Positions 32,542-41,593 of a stretch of DNA of 64,000 nt are shown piece by piece; within the stretch, counting starts at the first letter, position 1; each line of letters opens with the position of its first letter. The notes beneath the pieces are model-generated. The model saw only the letters and a program-made list of their open reading frames with translations. It searched no databases and was not told the DNA's origin. Source of the stretch: PALSA-1353 sp036267155 (GTDB lineage Bacteria > Planctomycetota > Phycisphaerae > Tepidisphaerales > Tepidisphaeraceae); contig DATAWP010000038.1 in the NCBI GenBank assembly GCA_036267155.1, positions 54,395 to 118,394 on the forward strand, given 5' to 3'. The position numbers were made by a program, and so were the translations under genes.

Positions 32542-35394
32542 TCACAGGGTTCTCTGGAACGTCTCGCGGACGTAGGCTTCCAGCACATCGCCGGTCTTGA
32601 TGTCGTCATAACCACTGATCTTTAATCCGCATTCGAAGCCGGCCTTGACCTCTTTCACATCGTCTTTGAGGCGCTTGAGCGATTCCAGCGAAAGGTCCTG
32701 GGTGATGACCACGCCGTCGCGAATGAGGCGGATTTTGCTTCCGCGTTGAATGTGCCCGTCGGTGACGAAACAGCCGGCCACGTTGCCGATCCTGGAAACC
32801 TTGTACACCTTGCGGATCTCGGCGTGTCCGTGGAGTTTTTCGCGGATTTCCGGCTCCAGAAGTCCCGAGAGCGCTTTTTTCAAATCGTCGAAGATCTCGT
32901 AGATGACGCGGTACAGCCGGATTTCGACGCGGCGCTGCTCGGCCATCTGGCGGGCCGATTCATCGGGGACCACGTGGAACCCGATGATGACGGCCTTGGA
33001 CGCATCAGCGAGTTCCACGTCGCTTTCGTTGATCGCGCCGACGGCGCTGTGCACCACGCGGACGCGGACCTCGTTGGTGTTGGCATCGGTGACGGTCTTG
33101 GCGAGCGTTTCCACCGACCCTTGCACGTCGCCCTTGATGATGAGGTTGATGGTCTTGATCTCCTCGGCCTTCATCGAGTCGAAGAGCGTGTCGAGCGTGA
33201 CGCGGTTGGCGCCGGCGAGGTCGGTTTGGCGGGTGCGGCTTTGGCGCTCCTCGGCGATGGAGCGGGTGCGCTCCATGTCTTCCATGACATAGAATTTATC
33301 ACCGGCCTGGGGCAATTCGCTCAGTCCGCTGACGACGACGGGCGTGCTGGGGCCGGCCTCCTGGATCATCTCGCCGCGATCGTTGACCAGATTGCGGATG
33401 CGTCCGAAGCCCGGACCGGCCAGGCCGATGTCGCCGACCCTCAGCGTCCCCTCCTGAATCAGCACCGTCGCGACTGGGCCAAGCCCCTCGTCCATTCGGC
33501 TCTCGATCACGCTGCCGCGCGCCGGAGTCGTCGGATCGGACTTCAATTCCATGATCTGGCTTTGCAGATCGAGAACTTCGATCAATTCCTGAATTCCCTT
33601 CCCCGTCGTGGCGCTGGTGCGGACCACTTCGGTGTCGCCGCCATATTCGATTGGATTCAGACCTTCCTTGGCGAGCTGGCCAAGAACCATGTCGGGATTG
33701 GCATCGGCGCGGTCGATCTTGTTGAGCGCAACGACGATCGGCACTTCCGCGGCGCGGGCGTGATTGATCGATTCGATGGTCTGGGGCTGGACGCCCTCGG
33801 CGGCGGAAACGACCAGGACGACCACATCGGTCATATTGGCCCCGCGGGCGCGCATGGCGGTGAAGGCCTGGTGGCCCGGCGTATCGATGAAGGTCACGCG
33901 CTTCTCGCCAAGCTGCACCATCCACGCCGCGGTGTGCTGGGTGATGCCCCCGGCCTCGCCCGCGGCCACGTTGGCGTTGCGGATTTTGTCGAGCAACGAC
34001 GTCTTGCCGTGATCGACGTGGCCCAGGATCGTCACCACCGGCGGCCGTAATCGCAATTTGGCGGAATCGGTTTCGCGCGAAACGATCTCATTCATCAACA
34101 ACTCTTCCAACGTCGCTTTTTGCGCGATCTTCAACTCGATGCCGAATTCCAACGCGATGGCCCCGGCGGTTTCGGGATCCAGGGCCTGATTCACGGTGGC
34201 GCTGACGCCCTGCTTCATGAGGCGGCCCTGAATGTCGTTGGTCTTGACGCCCAGCGCTGCCGAGAGGGACCGAACGGTGATGGGCTCCTCGATGGTGACC
34301 GGCTCGCCTCGCTGAGTGATCGACTTGGCCTGGGTGTGGGTGCCGCGTTTTTCGATCTGGCGAAGATGGGTGTCGAAGACGTTACGGGAAGTGGCGGCGG
34401 CGTTGAGTGCGTCGCGGCGGGCGATGAGGTCGGCATCCGTGAACTCCTTGAGTTTTTCCATCGCTTCGCCGCGGCGGCCGTCCACGCCCCGGCGACGGCT
34501 GGAAAGACTTCCGCCTTTCTTGGCGGCTTTTTTCTTCGTCTCCTCGTCATCGTCATCGGCCGACTTGACGCCGCGTCCGGCGCGCGGGCCGGCGGGCGTG
34601 ACGCCCGTCGATTCGGCGGCGGGCCGAGCCGGGCGCGGGGCGCGTTGCTCGATCGCTTCTTGCTTCTCGATGCGGACGACGCGCGGGCCCTGAATTTTCG
34701 CAGGTTGAAGCGAGGTAAGCTGCGGCGCCTGCACGACCGGCTTGCGCTCCGGAGGCGTTTGGGCTGCGGCGCGGCTCGCCAAGGTGACCGTCGGCCGTGT
34801 CGGACGAATGTGTTCGGTTCCCAGTGGCGCTGCGACGGCGGGGCCTCCGGGCGCGGGCGGCGGGGTCGGGGGCTTGGCCGGGGCGGCGGTCACCGGGGCG
34901 ATGGTCGCCGGGGCGGCGGTCGCCGCGGCCGGGGGAGCCGGCGCTGCGGGTGGGAGAGCCACCTCGGGCTTTGGAATTTCGACAATAACCGGGTGCGGGG
35001 CGGCCGGCGCTTTCGGTGCGGCCGGCTTCTCGGCTTCGGGTTCCGCCTCTCGCTTGGCCGGGATGTGCCTGACAATCGGCTCAGCCGGCGCTTCGGCAAC
35101 CGCCGTGGGCGGCGCCTCCGCCGGTGGAGCGGTCTCCTCTTTCTTCTTGCGGCTCCGCGCTGTTTTGGGCTTGGCGGCAACCTCCACGTGCGCGGCCGTC
35201 TCCACCGCCGTGCCGCCGGACTGCTGGCCGTTGCTGAACCACTCGCGCACCGACTCGGCCAATCCGAGCGACAACGTGCTCATGTGGTTTGGCGCCGCGT
35301 CGGAAAGCCCCTCTTCCTTCAGCTTCTGAAGGATCGATTTGCTTTCCACGCCAAGTTCCTTGGCTAACAGGTTGACTCGTATGCCTTTTGCCAA
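32542..35394 (-). CDS. infB: Translation initiation factor IF-2
   Basis: 950 residues. It brings fMet-tRNA to the 30S initiation complex. The start MAKGIRVNLLAKELGVESKS is the IF2 N-terminal domain. A long Ala/Pro/Lys-rich linker (about residues 70-310) follows. The G domain has VVTILGHVDHGKTSLLDKIR, FIDTPGHQAFTAMRARGANM and ALNKIDRADANPD. C-terminal domains carry SVETLAKTVTDANTNEVRVR. The linker is GC-rich and probably varies between strains. The gene lies 39 bp after nusA. Confidence 0.96.
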   Translation of the reverse strand: MAKGIRVNLLAKELGVESKSILQKLKEEGLSDAAPNHMSTLSLGLAESVREWFSNGQQSGGTAVETAAHVEVAAKPKTARSRKKKEETAPPAEAPPTAVAEAPAEPIVRHIPAKREAEPEAEKPAAPKAPAAPHPVIVEIPKPEVALPPAAPAPPAAATAAPATIAPVTAAPAKPPTPPPAPGGPAVAAPLGTEHIRPTRPTVTLASRAAAQTPPERKPVVQAPQLTSLQPAKIQGPRVVRIEKQEAIEQRAPRPARPAAESTGVTPAGPRAGRGVKSADDDDEETKKKAAKKGGSLSSRRRGVDGRRGEAMEKLKEFTDADLIARRDALNAAATSRNVFDTHLRQIEKRGTHTQAKSITQRGEPVTIEEPITVRSLSAALGVKTNDIQGRLMKQGVSATVNQALDPETAGAIALEFGIELKIAQKATLEELLMNEIVSRETDSAKLRLRPPVVTILGHVDHGKTSLLDKIRNANVAAGEAGGITQHTAAWMVQLGEKRVTFIDTPGHQAFTAMRARGANMTDVVVLVVSAAEGVQPQTIESINHARAAEVPIVVALNKIDRADANPDMVLGQLAKEGLNPIEYGGDTEVVRTSATTGKGIQELIEVLDLQSQIMELKSDPTTPARGSVIESRMDEGLGPVATVLIQEGTLRVGDIGLAGPGFGRIRNLVNDRGEMIQEAGPSTPVVVSGLSELPQAGDKFYVMEDMERTRSIAEERQSRTRQTDLAGANRVTLDTLFDSMKAEEIKTINLIIKGDVQGSVETLAKTVTDANTNEVRVRVVHSAVGAINESDVELADASKAVIIGFHVVPDESARQMAEQRRVEIRLYRVIYEIFDDLKKALSGLLEPEIREKLHGHAEIRKVYKVSRIGNVAGCFVTDGHIQRGSKIRLIRDGVVITQDLSLESLKRLKDDVKEVKAGFECGLKISGYDDIKTGDVLEAYVRETFQRTL

Positions 35395-35433
35395 AACAAA
35401 TCTCCGAAAAATTCCGGTCTCTACTCTTTTTGC

Positions 35434-36939
35434 TTACAGCTTATTCGGGTCATCCAACGGCGGCGCCTCGCGGCCCTCGGCCAGCGCGGCGGTGTCGTCC
35501 TCGCCCGCGTCCAATGTCTTGTCGTCCGGAGCGGCGCCGGATTCGGCAATGCCCTGCATCGCCGATTCTTCGGGACTGACTTCTTCTCCGACGGCGGGGG
35601 TTGATTCGCTGTGAACGATGGTTTCCGGCGCTCCGCCGAGCGCGGCTTCCAAGGCGCCGGGCAGTTTTTCTTCCGCCGGGGCTTCGCCCAGGGCCAGCAG
35701 CGCCGCCTTGTCGGCGGCCTGGCCGGCGGCGACGGCCGCCTTCGCGGACGCATCGGCGATCTTTTTGGCCTCCTGCTCGACGGCGACGATCTTGGCTTCC
35801 TCGGAGCAGCGGTCCACCACCTTCTGGGCCGTCTCTTCGGTAAGGCCAAGCTCTTCCATCAACGGACCGATTCCCACTTCTTCCAGGTCGCGCACGTCGA
35901 TCAGGCCGAGGACGATCACCTTGTCGATCATCTCCTTGGTGACTCCCTCGATGCTCTTGAGGGTTGCATCCAGGCGTTTCACGCCCTTCTGGAATTCGGT
36001 GGGCGTGAGAATATCGATATCCCAGCCCGTCAAACGCGCGGCGAGACGAACGTTCTGGCCCCGCTTGCCGATGGCCAGCGAAAGTTGATCTTCATTCACC
36101 ACGACGGTGGCGCGGCCCAGTTCAAAGCAGAGCGCGACTTCGGCGACTTCGGCGGGCTTCAGGGCGTTGCTGATGAGGATTTGGCTCGATTCGTTCCAGC
36201 GGACGATGTCGATTTTTTCGCCGCCGAGTTCGTCCACGATGTTCTTGATCCGGCTGCCGCGGACGCCGACGCACGCGCCCACCGCATCCACCTTGGAATC
36301 GATGGAGCTGACGGCGATCTTGGTGCGGTGTCCCGGCTCGCGGGCCAGGGCCTTGATCTCAATTGTCCGCTCGCCCACCTCTGGAACCTCGCGCTCAAAG
36401 AGGCGGCGGATCAACTCGGGATGGCTGCGGCTGAGGATGATCTTCACCGCGCTGGGCGTGTCGCGCACTTCCAGAATCAGCGCCTGCACGCGCTCGCCGA
36501 CCTGATGCACTTCGCCGGGGATTTGTTCGCTGCGCGGCATGATTCCCTCGATGTTGCGCAGGAGGGTGACGATCATCGTATCTTTTTCGAAGCGGGCGAC
36601 GGTGCCGGTGATGATCGTGCCCACGCGGTCCTTGTATTCCTCGTAGATGCTGCCGCGCTCGTCCTGGCGGATGAGCTGGATCATGACCTGCTTGACGGTC
36701 TGTGCCCCGATGCGTCCGACGACCGACAGCGGAACTTCCACGCCCTGCCTGGCCGCGGAGATGAGGCCGGACTGGCGGTCGACTTTCACCGTGAATTCGC
36801 TGGTATCTTCGGTGTTGAATTGCTTGCGCAGACCGGAAGCGACGGCTTGCTCGATGTCGTTGTAGATCTGGTCGCGCTCGATGTTCTTGTCTCGGGCGAT
36901 GCCGTCAACGATTCGGATCAGTTCCTGCGAATTCATCAT
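35434..36939 (-). CDS. nusA: Transcription termination/antitermination protein NusA
   Basis: 501 residues from the ATG at 36939 (or 36936). Domains are the N-terminal RNAP-binding region (MMNSQELIRIVDGIARDKNI), the S1 domain (GTIITGTVARFEKDTMIVTL), two KH domains (GACVGVRGSRIKNIVDELGG, ARTVVVNEDQLSLAIGKRGQ-type motif near 300) and a C-terminal helical acidic region with two HhH-like repeats and an Ala/Glu-rich tail. It is upstream of infB in the usual order. rimP is not between it and the ABC gene. A terminator-like hairpin lies 28 bp upstream. Confidence 0.95.
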   Translation of the reverse strand: MMNSQELIRIVDGIARDKNIERDQIYNDIEQAVASGLRKQFNTEDTSEFTVKVDRQSGLISAARQGVEVPLSVVGRIGAQTVKQVMIQLIRQDERGSIYEEYKDRVGTIITGTVARFEKDTMIVTLLRNIEGIMPRSEQIPGEVHQVGERVQALILEVRDTPSAVKIILSRSHPELIRRLFEREVPEVGERTIEIKALAREPGHRTKIAVSSIDSKVDAVGACVGVRGSRIKNIVDELGGEKIDIVRWNESSQILISNALKPAEVAEVALCFELGRATVVVNEDQLSLAIGKRGQNVRLAARLTGWDIDILTPTEFQKGVKRLDATLKSIEGVTKEMIDKVIVLGLIDVRDLEEVGIGPLMEELGLTEETAQKVVDRCSEEAKIVAVEQEAKKIADASAKAAVAAGQAADKAALLALGEAPAEEKLPGALEAALGGAPETIVHSESTPAVGEEVSPEESAMQGIAESGAAPDDKTLDAGEDDTAALAEGREAPPLDDPNKL

Positions 36940-36966
36940 GATGATGCTCTGAAAATTCCGTCCAAC

Positions 36967-36994
36967 AAAAAAGGCCGACCAAACTTGGCGGCCC
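36967..36994 (-). terminator. intrinsic terminator or attenuator before nusA
   Basis: On the minus strand GGGCCGCCAAGTTTGGTCGG continues CC and then TTTTTT: a strong stem with a U run, ending only 28 bases before the nusA start. Two more hairpins (GGTGC-TTTTT-GCACC, about 37016-37030, and GGCTTTTAAGCC, about 37065-37076) lie ahead of it. It may end the ABC transcript or attenuate nusA. Confidence 0.7.
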
Positions 36995-37096
36995 GTAGCC
37001 TTACATCCGACTTGTGGTGCAAAAAGCACCAGCCGCTACCCGGCGCCATTCCGGATAGGCGGCTTAAAAGCCGAAGGGCTCGGTCCGTGCATCTGC

Positions 37097-38350
37097 TTAA
37101 GCAAGTGCATGGGCGGGCTCGTTAGTAGGAGACATGGTCTCCAGGCTCAGGTTCATCCCGGTGTCTCCGGGTTCAAAAAGATGAGCTTTACGAAGATCGA
37201 CATACACGGTCGCTTCGGTTCCCGTCTGCACGCCGCCCTGGGCTTCCAATCGCCCAACCACGTATTCGTGCAAAGCGGTGCTCATATAAACGTCCATACT
37301 GCTGCCCAGCGGCTCGATCACGTTCATCCGAACCTTCATGGGCGACGATCCGTCAACCGCACGCAAATGCAAATGTTCCGGGCGAATGCCCAGAACCATC
37401 GGCGTGCCGGCACGCGAAGCCAGGCGATTCTTCACCGCCTCGGGCAACGCATCCAATGAAAGCGTAAACCCGTTTCCGGGGAAGGTCAACTCGCCGGTCG
37501 GGACAACCGGCACATCGCGGGCATTTCCATTCGCGGCGGCGGCGGCGGCTTTCTGATGCGCTCCCGCCAGTTTGCCTTCTTCAAAAGTCAGCTTGCCGCC
37601 GGCACTTCGGATCGCCCCGTTGAAGAAATTCATCGGCGGCATTCCGATAAAACCGGCCACGAAGCGGTTCTTAGGCCGATTATAGGTCTGCAATGGCGTA
37701 TCCGCCTGCTGAATGATTCCATCTTTCATGACCACGATGCGATCGCCGAGCGTCATCGCCTCTTCCTGATCGTGCGTCACGTAAAGCGTCGTGGTGCGCA
37801 GGCGCTGATGAAGCCGCTTGAGTTCCGCTCGCGTGGTGACGCGAAGTTTTGCATCGAGGTTGGACAACGGCTCATCGAATAAAAATGCCGCCGGCTCCCG
37901 AACGATCGCCCGACCCACCGCGACGCGCTGACGCTGACCGCCGGAGAGCTGCTTGGGCTTGCGATCCAGTAAATGTTCGATTTCCAGAATCTTGGCCGCC
38001 TCGCCAACCCGCTTGTTGATCTCCGCCCTGGGCATGCCCCGCAGCTTCAGGCCGAAGGCCATGTTCTTGTAGACCGTCATGTGCGGATACAGGGCGTAAT
38101 TCTGAAACACCATGGCGATATCACGGCTCTTGGGCGGGACATCGTTCACGACCCGGTCGCCGATTTTGATGGTCCCCTCGGTAATCTCCTCGAGCCCGGC
38201 GACCATGCGCAGGGTGGTGGTTTTTCCGCAGCCGGAGGGTCCGACCAGCACGATGAATTCGCGATCGGCGATGTGGAGGTCGATGGAATCGACGGCTTTG
38301 ACGCCGCCGGGATAGACTTTGCTGATATTGTTCAATTCGACTACAGCCAT
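37097..38350 (-). CDS. ABC transporter ATP-binding protein, UgpC/MalK type
   Basis: 417 residues. The ATPase has FIVLVGPSGCGKTTTLRMVA (Walker A), LSGGQRQRVAVGRAIVREPA (signature), LFDEPLSNLDAKLR (Walker B) and the long TOBE/OB C-terminal region of carbohydrate importers, including ALPEAVKNRLASRAGTPMVL and MVLGIRPEHLHL. Such ATPases often serve several sugar transporters. No permease or binding protein is nearby, so it probably serves others in trans. A consensus promoter precedes it. Confidence 0.9.
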   Translation of the reverse strand: MAVVELNNISKVYPGGVKAVDSIDLHIADREFIVLVGPSGCGKTTTLRMVAGLEEITEGTIKIGDRVVNDVPPKSRDIAMVFQNYALYPHMTVYKNMAFGLKLRGMPRAEINKRVGEAAKILEIEHLLDRKPKQLSGGQRQRVAVGRAIVREPAAFLFDEPLSNLDAKLRVTTRAELKRLHQRLRTTTLYVTHDQEEAMTLGDRIVVMKDGIIQQADTPLQTYNRPKNRFVAGFIGMPPMNFFNGAIRSAGGKLTFEEGKLAGAHQKAAAAAANGNARDVPVVPTGELTFPGNGFTLSLDALPEAVKNRLASRAGTPMVLGIRPEHLHLRAVDGSSPMKVRMNVIEPLGSSMDVYMSTALHEYVVGRLEAQGGVQTGTEATVYVDLRKAHLFEPGDTGMNLSLETMSPTNEPAHALA

Positions 38351-38387
38351 AGCTCGTTTCCCGCCAAGTGCTCCCCGACGTGTGGGA

Positions 38388-38416
38388 ATTATACTGGTTG
38401 GTTAAAAAATGGTCAA
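38388..38416 (-). promoter_or_regulatory. sigma-70-type promoter of the UgpC/MalK-type gene
   Basis: On the minus strand TTGACC (38411-38416) and TATAAT (38388-38393) are 17 bp apart. The start codon is 37 bases after the -10. Confidence 0.7.
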
Positions 38417-38456
38417 TTTTGGCGGAATTGGGGTAGCGGCCGATTTAAGCATTTCG

Positions 38457-38507
38457 ACAGAGCCGGGCCGTGCCGGCCCGGTCCGGGGCGGCACGCCCCG
38501 GCTCTGT
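38457..38507. repeat. double palindrome, GGCTCTG type
   Basis: Two adjacent hairpins (CCGGGCCG-TGC-CGGCCCGG and CCGGGGCG-GCA-CGCCCCGG) are enclosed by ACAGAGCC and GGCTCTGT. The first is shared with the palindrome at 59190-59214. The structure could form a cruciform. Confidence 0.75.
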
Positions 38508-38534
38508 AATTTGAAATCGACCATTATCGAAAAA

Positions 38535-38565
38535 TCTCACGCAAAGACGCTAAGGTGCAGAGATT
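38535..38565. repeat. GCAAAGACGC-type repeat
   Basis: TCTCACGCAAAGACGCTAAG continues GTGCAGAG. It resembles the degenerate GCAAAGGCGC repeats I recall from planctomycete and chloroflexi genomes. The stop codon of the zinc-ribbon gene lies within it. Confidence 0.5.
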
Positions 38566-39065
38566 TCAGCATCGGTTCCGTTTGAAATGCTTCCCTTGTT
38601 CGACGGGATCGTTCCGCATTCCGGGCATCGGTCGTGCGTGGCGCGGAGATCGTAGCCGCAATGCGCACAGCATCCAACCGATGCTCGCGCCCCCAGAGTA
38701 CGGCTCAAAAACGGCATTACCCAGACCAGCGGAAGAATCGCCAGCAGAATGGTAACGAGGGGTTCACCAGACATGAGATACCACTTGTTGTCCCAAGGCG
38801 TGTATTCCCAGTGTTCCACATTGCCAAAATCGACTACCAATACCTCGTCGGCATCGGATTGGACTGGCAAAACAATCTGAACCCCGTGCGGCTCGGACTT
38901 AAACCCGCGACTGGTCCACAGGTAAATTGCAGAAGCCAAAAACAGCGCCAGCGATGCCACTGCAAGCCCGTTGAACGACCACCAGCAAAAGCCTTTCATT
39001 CTTGGGAATTGTACCGCGCTCCACTCGATCAGCGTCGGCAAATCATCCATTTCCCATTCAGGCAT
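38550..39065 (-). CDS. Membrane protein with a planctomycete-type zinc ribbon
   Basis: 171 residues. Two membrane helices (FNGLAVASLALFLASAIYLW; LVTILLAILPLVWVMPFLSR) flank an external loop of about 45 residues. The C-terminus has CAHCGYDLRATHDRCPECGT, a zinc ribbon that I know from many planctomycete membrane proteins and that supports the phylum call. Function unknown. Its ATG overlaps the stop of the upstream HTH gene by one base, though an internal start (MKGFCWW, about 39000) is also possible. Confidence 0.65.
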   Translation of the reverse strand: MPEWEMDDLPTLIEWSAVQFPRMKGFCWWSFNGLAVASLALFLASAIYLWTSRGFKSEPHGVQIVLPVQSDADEVLVVDFGNVEHWEYTPWDNKWYLMSGEPLVTILLAILPLVWVMPFLSRTLGARASVGCCAHCGYDLRATHDRCPECGTIPSNKGSISNGTDAEISAP

Positions 39066-39418
39066 CAGGCCGCAGTGGCATCCACCAGTTCGACGCGCAC
39101 CGTCATACCAACGGCGCGGGCGTAACGCTCCAGGGTGTCCAACGTCGGCGTTGAGTGGACGCTGTTTTCCAGACGGCTCAGATTTGGCTTGGCGATGCCC
39201 GTGAGCCGCGCAAGATCGGTAAGGCTCAAGCCACGGTTTTGTCGCTGGGCTTTGAGGTCATCGACGACGCGCCGAAGCCATTGGTGACGATTGAATACCT
39301 CACGAGCCTGAGCGCGAATAGCCGCGGAATCCTCGGTGTCGATCTTGCGCGCCAGGGCTTTCAGGGTTTTGATCCGCCGGGGGCTGAGCTTCTTTTTTGA
39401 GCGGCGAATGGCGGGCAT
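39065..39418 (-). CDS. XRE-family antitoxin
   Basis: 117 residues. The N-terminal half is basic and helical, and the HTH is GLSLTDLARLTGIAKPNLSR followed by LENSVHSTPTLDTLERYARA. The ending VGMTVRVELVDATAA is typical of antitoxins paired with small toxins. It lies two bases after the BrnT-like gene, so toxin and antitoxin form one unit, and its stop overlaps the start of the membrane protein gene. Confidence 0.8.
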   Translation of the reverse strand: MPAIRRSKKKLSPRRIKTLKALARKIDTEDSAAIRAQAREVFNRHQWLRRVVDDLKAQRQNRGLSLTDLARLTGIAKPNLSRLENSVHSTPTLDTLERYARAVGMTVRVELVDATAA

Positions 39419-39420
39419 GG

Positions 39421-39669
39421 CTAATCCTCCACATCGAACGCGGTGATCGGATATGCGGTCATCCGGTCAACGCGTTCGTAAACTACGGCCGGTTTCCGGC
39501 CGGAGCGGGTAAAGCCGAAAGCAATCGGACGGCCCGTGCTTCGGCTGACGTCCGTGGCGATGGGGTCGGCCAGCACGTCCTCGGCTTCCTCGCGAGTCAC
39601 ACCGTGCTCGGCGAGGTGCTGGACATTTCCATCCGGGCCGCTGATCCAGATCACCTCAAGATGCGGCAT
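39421..39669 (-). CDS. BrnT-like toxin of a type II toxin-antitoxin pair
   Basis: 82 residues. The pattern NVQHLAEHGVTREEAEDVLA, then PIATDVSRSTGRPIAFGF and KPAVVYERVD...AYPITAFDVED resembles BrnT-type ribonuclease toxins (N-x-x-K/EHGV helix, F/Y-G strand, then a final strand). The conserved KHGV reads AEHGV here. It is followed directly by an XRE antitoxin instead of a BrnA, which fits a mixed pair. Its promoter has an operator-like repeat. Confidence 0.6.
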   Translation of the reverse strand: MPHLEVIWISGPDGNVQHLAEHGVTREEAEDVLADPIATDVSRSTGRPIAFGFTRSGRKPAVVYERVDRMTAYPITAFDVED

Positions 39670-39682
39670 ATCCCGTCCTGGT

Positions 39683-39721
39683 GTTATCGACGATGATAAC
39701 CTTTGACATCAGGCTTGTCAA
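39683..39721 (-). promoter_or_regulatory. promoter and operator of the BrnT-like/XRE pair
   Basis: On the minus strand TTGACA (39716-39721) and TATCAT (39693-39698) are 17 bp apart. The inverted repeat GTTATC/GATAAC (39683-39688, 39695-39700) overlaps the -10, a likely site for antitoxin autorepression. The same -10 sequence and layout occur at 14456-14498. Confidence 0.75.
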
Positions 39722-39741
39722 TCCGGATTCGTGGGGGGGGG

Positions 39742-39766
39742 CGGGCCGAGGACGGCCCGGCTAAAC
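39742..39766 (+). repeat. palindrome, GGCTAAA family
   Basis: CGGGCCG and CGGCCCG arms with a loop, followed by GCTAAAC. It separates the toxin-antitoxin pair from nrnA, next to an eight-G run. Confidence 0.65.
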
Positions 39767-39794
39767 GGGGATTCGCGGCGGGATACTGTCGGGT

Positions 39795-40790
39795 CTATGG
39801 GAGTGATTTCGCCATCGCCGTGACGATGCGGCCGTGGGCGGCTGCGAGGGGGCCGAGCATTTTTAATCCCGCGGCGCGGGCGTGGCCGCCGCCGCCGAAT
39901 TGTTCGGCGAATCTTGCTACGTCTACCTGGCCTTTGCTACGCAGGCTGATGCGAATCGGCGAATCGTCCAGGGGCTCGATCATTAAAATCGAAACCTCGA
40001 CCGTGCGAATCTGAAGGGGAATGTTGATCAGATTTTCCGTGTCTTGGGGTTTGGCGCCGGTTTGCTCGAAATCGGTTTTCAGGACGCGCATGACGGCCAG
40101 GCGGCCATTCTGCAATAGCTCCAATGAATCCTGGGCGCGGGTCTGGAGGGCCAGACGTTCGGCTCGTTCGTTTTGGTAGAGGTGTTGATAGATGCTGTCC
40201 GTATCCACGCCGGCTTCCATCAGGTCGGCGGCCAGGCGCAGCGTGGCCGGGCGGGTATTGCTGAATTGGAACCAACCGGTGTCGCTGGCGATGGCGACGA
40301 ACAGAGCGGTGGCGATGGAGCGGTCGATGGGGATTTTCCACTGGGCGAGCAGGCCCGCAGCGATTTCGCCGGCGGCGGCGGCGGCGGTATCGACCAGCTT
40401 CACATCGGCCCAATCCTCCTGCGTGAGGTGATGGTCAAGGACCAGCCGCGGCTTTTTCCAGCCGTCGAGATGCTCGCGCAGGCCGGGCAGTTGCGACCAG
40501 GTTCCGGTGTCGACCACGAGCAGGGCATCATACTTTTCCAGCGGATACGGCTGCGGCCATCCGGCCTCGACATCATGGTGGGCGATGTTGTTCCCGTTGA
40601 ACAAAAAGGCGTATTTCACGGGGAGGCGATCGAAGAGCAGGACCTCGCTGTCGATTTGCTTGCGGCGGAGTCCCATGGCCATGGCCGCGGCGGTGCCGAG
40701 GGCGTCGCCGTCGGGACGGCTGTGGGTCGTGATCAGCACCCGCTTGCACAAGGCGAGGGCGTCGAGAATCCGACGTTGGGGATCGATCAT
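39795..40790 (-). CDS. nrnA: NrnA-type DHH phosphoesterase (nanoRNase/pAp phosphatase)
   Basis: 331 residues from the ATG at 40790. DHH motifs in order are TTHSRPDGDALGTAAAM, VVDTGTWSQLPGL, LVLDHHLTQEDWADVKLVDT and SDTGWFQFSNTRPATLRLAA. The C-terminal DHHA1 domain ends with the substrate loop FAEQFGGGGHARAAGLK. It degrades short RNA and pAp. Its ATG overlaps the stop of the PDZ gene by four bases (ATGA), which points to translational coupling. Confidence 0.9.
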   Translation of the reverse strand: MIDPQRRILDALALCKRVLITTHSRPDGDALGTAAAMAMGLRRKQIDSEVLLFDRLPVKYAFLFNGNNIAHHDVEAGWPQPYPLEKYDALLVVDTGTWSQLPGLREHLDGWKKPRLVLDHHLTQEDWADVKLVDTAAAAAGEIAAGLLAQWKIPIDRSIATALFVAIASDTGWFQFSNTRPATLRLAADLMEAGVDTDSIYQHLYQNERAERLALQTRAQDSLELLQNGRLAVMRVLKTDFEQTGAKPQDTENLINIPLQIRTVEVSILMIEPLDDSPIRISLRSKGQVDVARFAEQFGGGGHARAAGLKMLGPLAAAHGRIVTAMAKSLP

Positions 40791-41593
40791 GGTTGTGTTG
40801 AAGGCGACGTTTGGCTGGGGTCGATTGCCGAAAACTGCTGGGTCCAATATTCCTCCGCCGCTTGAGCGCGATCGTTGAGCCACTGGCGCATCACCGCCAT
40901 TTCCTGATTAGCCTTCAGGGGGCGACGATCCAGTTGGAACGAGATGTCCATCCGCTTGCCGTATCGCAGGATCTCCAGGCGGAGCAGTTCGCCGGCCTGC
41001 ATGGGTCTGACCGCATTGGTGAACTGCTCAAATTGATGGAGTGGAATATCCGGCTCGAGGGGCTCGCGGAGGATTTTAACAAGAACATCGCCGGGCTGAA
41101 GCATTCGATATCCGACAAAGCCGGGAAGGCGCTCCTTGATGATCACGCCCTGGGGCGAGTCGATCGGCAGTTCGCCTTCCCAGCTCAGGCCGATGAATCC
41201 CCGGCCCATGCTCGGATCGGTGGCGAAATCGTACGGCTGGCCTGCCAGAAAAACCTGGGTGACGACCTGGCGGATGAGAGCTACTTGTCCTGGGAGCAGC
41301 GGGCTCTGGGCCATCGCCACGGCACGGAGCGCGGGCAAGTCCTGGCGATTTAAATCCATAAGGCGATCGAGCGCGCCCTGGCGAGTTTGCGAATCATCGC
41401 TGGCAAGCTGCGTGATCCAGATTCCCAGTTGATGTACCAGGACCGCATCGGCGGGCTGGGTCGCCGGTGACGCAGCGCCGGCAAGAATCGGCGGTGAAGC
41501 GAAAGCCAGCACGGCCGCCAGCGTGATCGCGAATGAGAAATATCGAAACCAATCCGTCAAGACAAAACTGCTGCGCATGGCTTTTTCAACCAT
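40787..41593 (-). CDS. Exported PDZ-domain protein
   Basis: 268 residues with an N-terminal signal or anchor (FSFAITLAAVLAFASPPILA). A helical region follows, then a PDZ-like domain (GRGFIGLSWEGELPIDSPQG, RLPGFVGYRMLQPGDVLVKI, RPMQAGELLRLEILRYGKRM) and a helical tail. It has no protease domain. It may scaffold or sense envelope proteins. It overlaps the upstream phosphotransferase gene by eight bases, so the order phosphotransferase-PDZ-nrnA is one operon. Confidence 0.7.
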   Translation of the reverse strand: MVEKAMRSSFVLTDWFRYFSFAITLAAVLAFASPPILAGAASPATQPADAVLVHQLGIWITQLASDDSQTRQGALDRLMDLNRQDLPALRAVAMAQSPLLPGQVALIRQVVTQVFLAGQPYDFATDPSMGRGFIGLSWEGELPIDSPQGVIIKERLPGFVGYRMLQPGDVLVKILREPLEPDIPLHQFEQFTNAVRPMQAGELLRLEILRYGKRMDISFQLDRRPLKANQEMAVMRQWLNDRAQAAEEYWTQQFSAIDPSQTSPSTQP

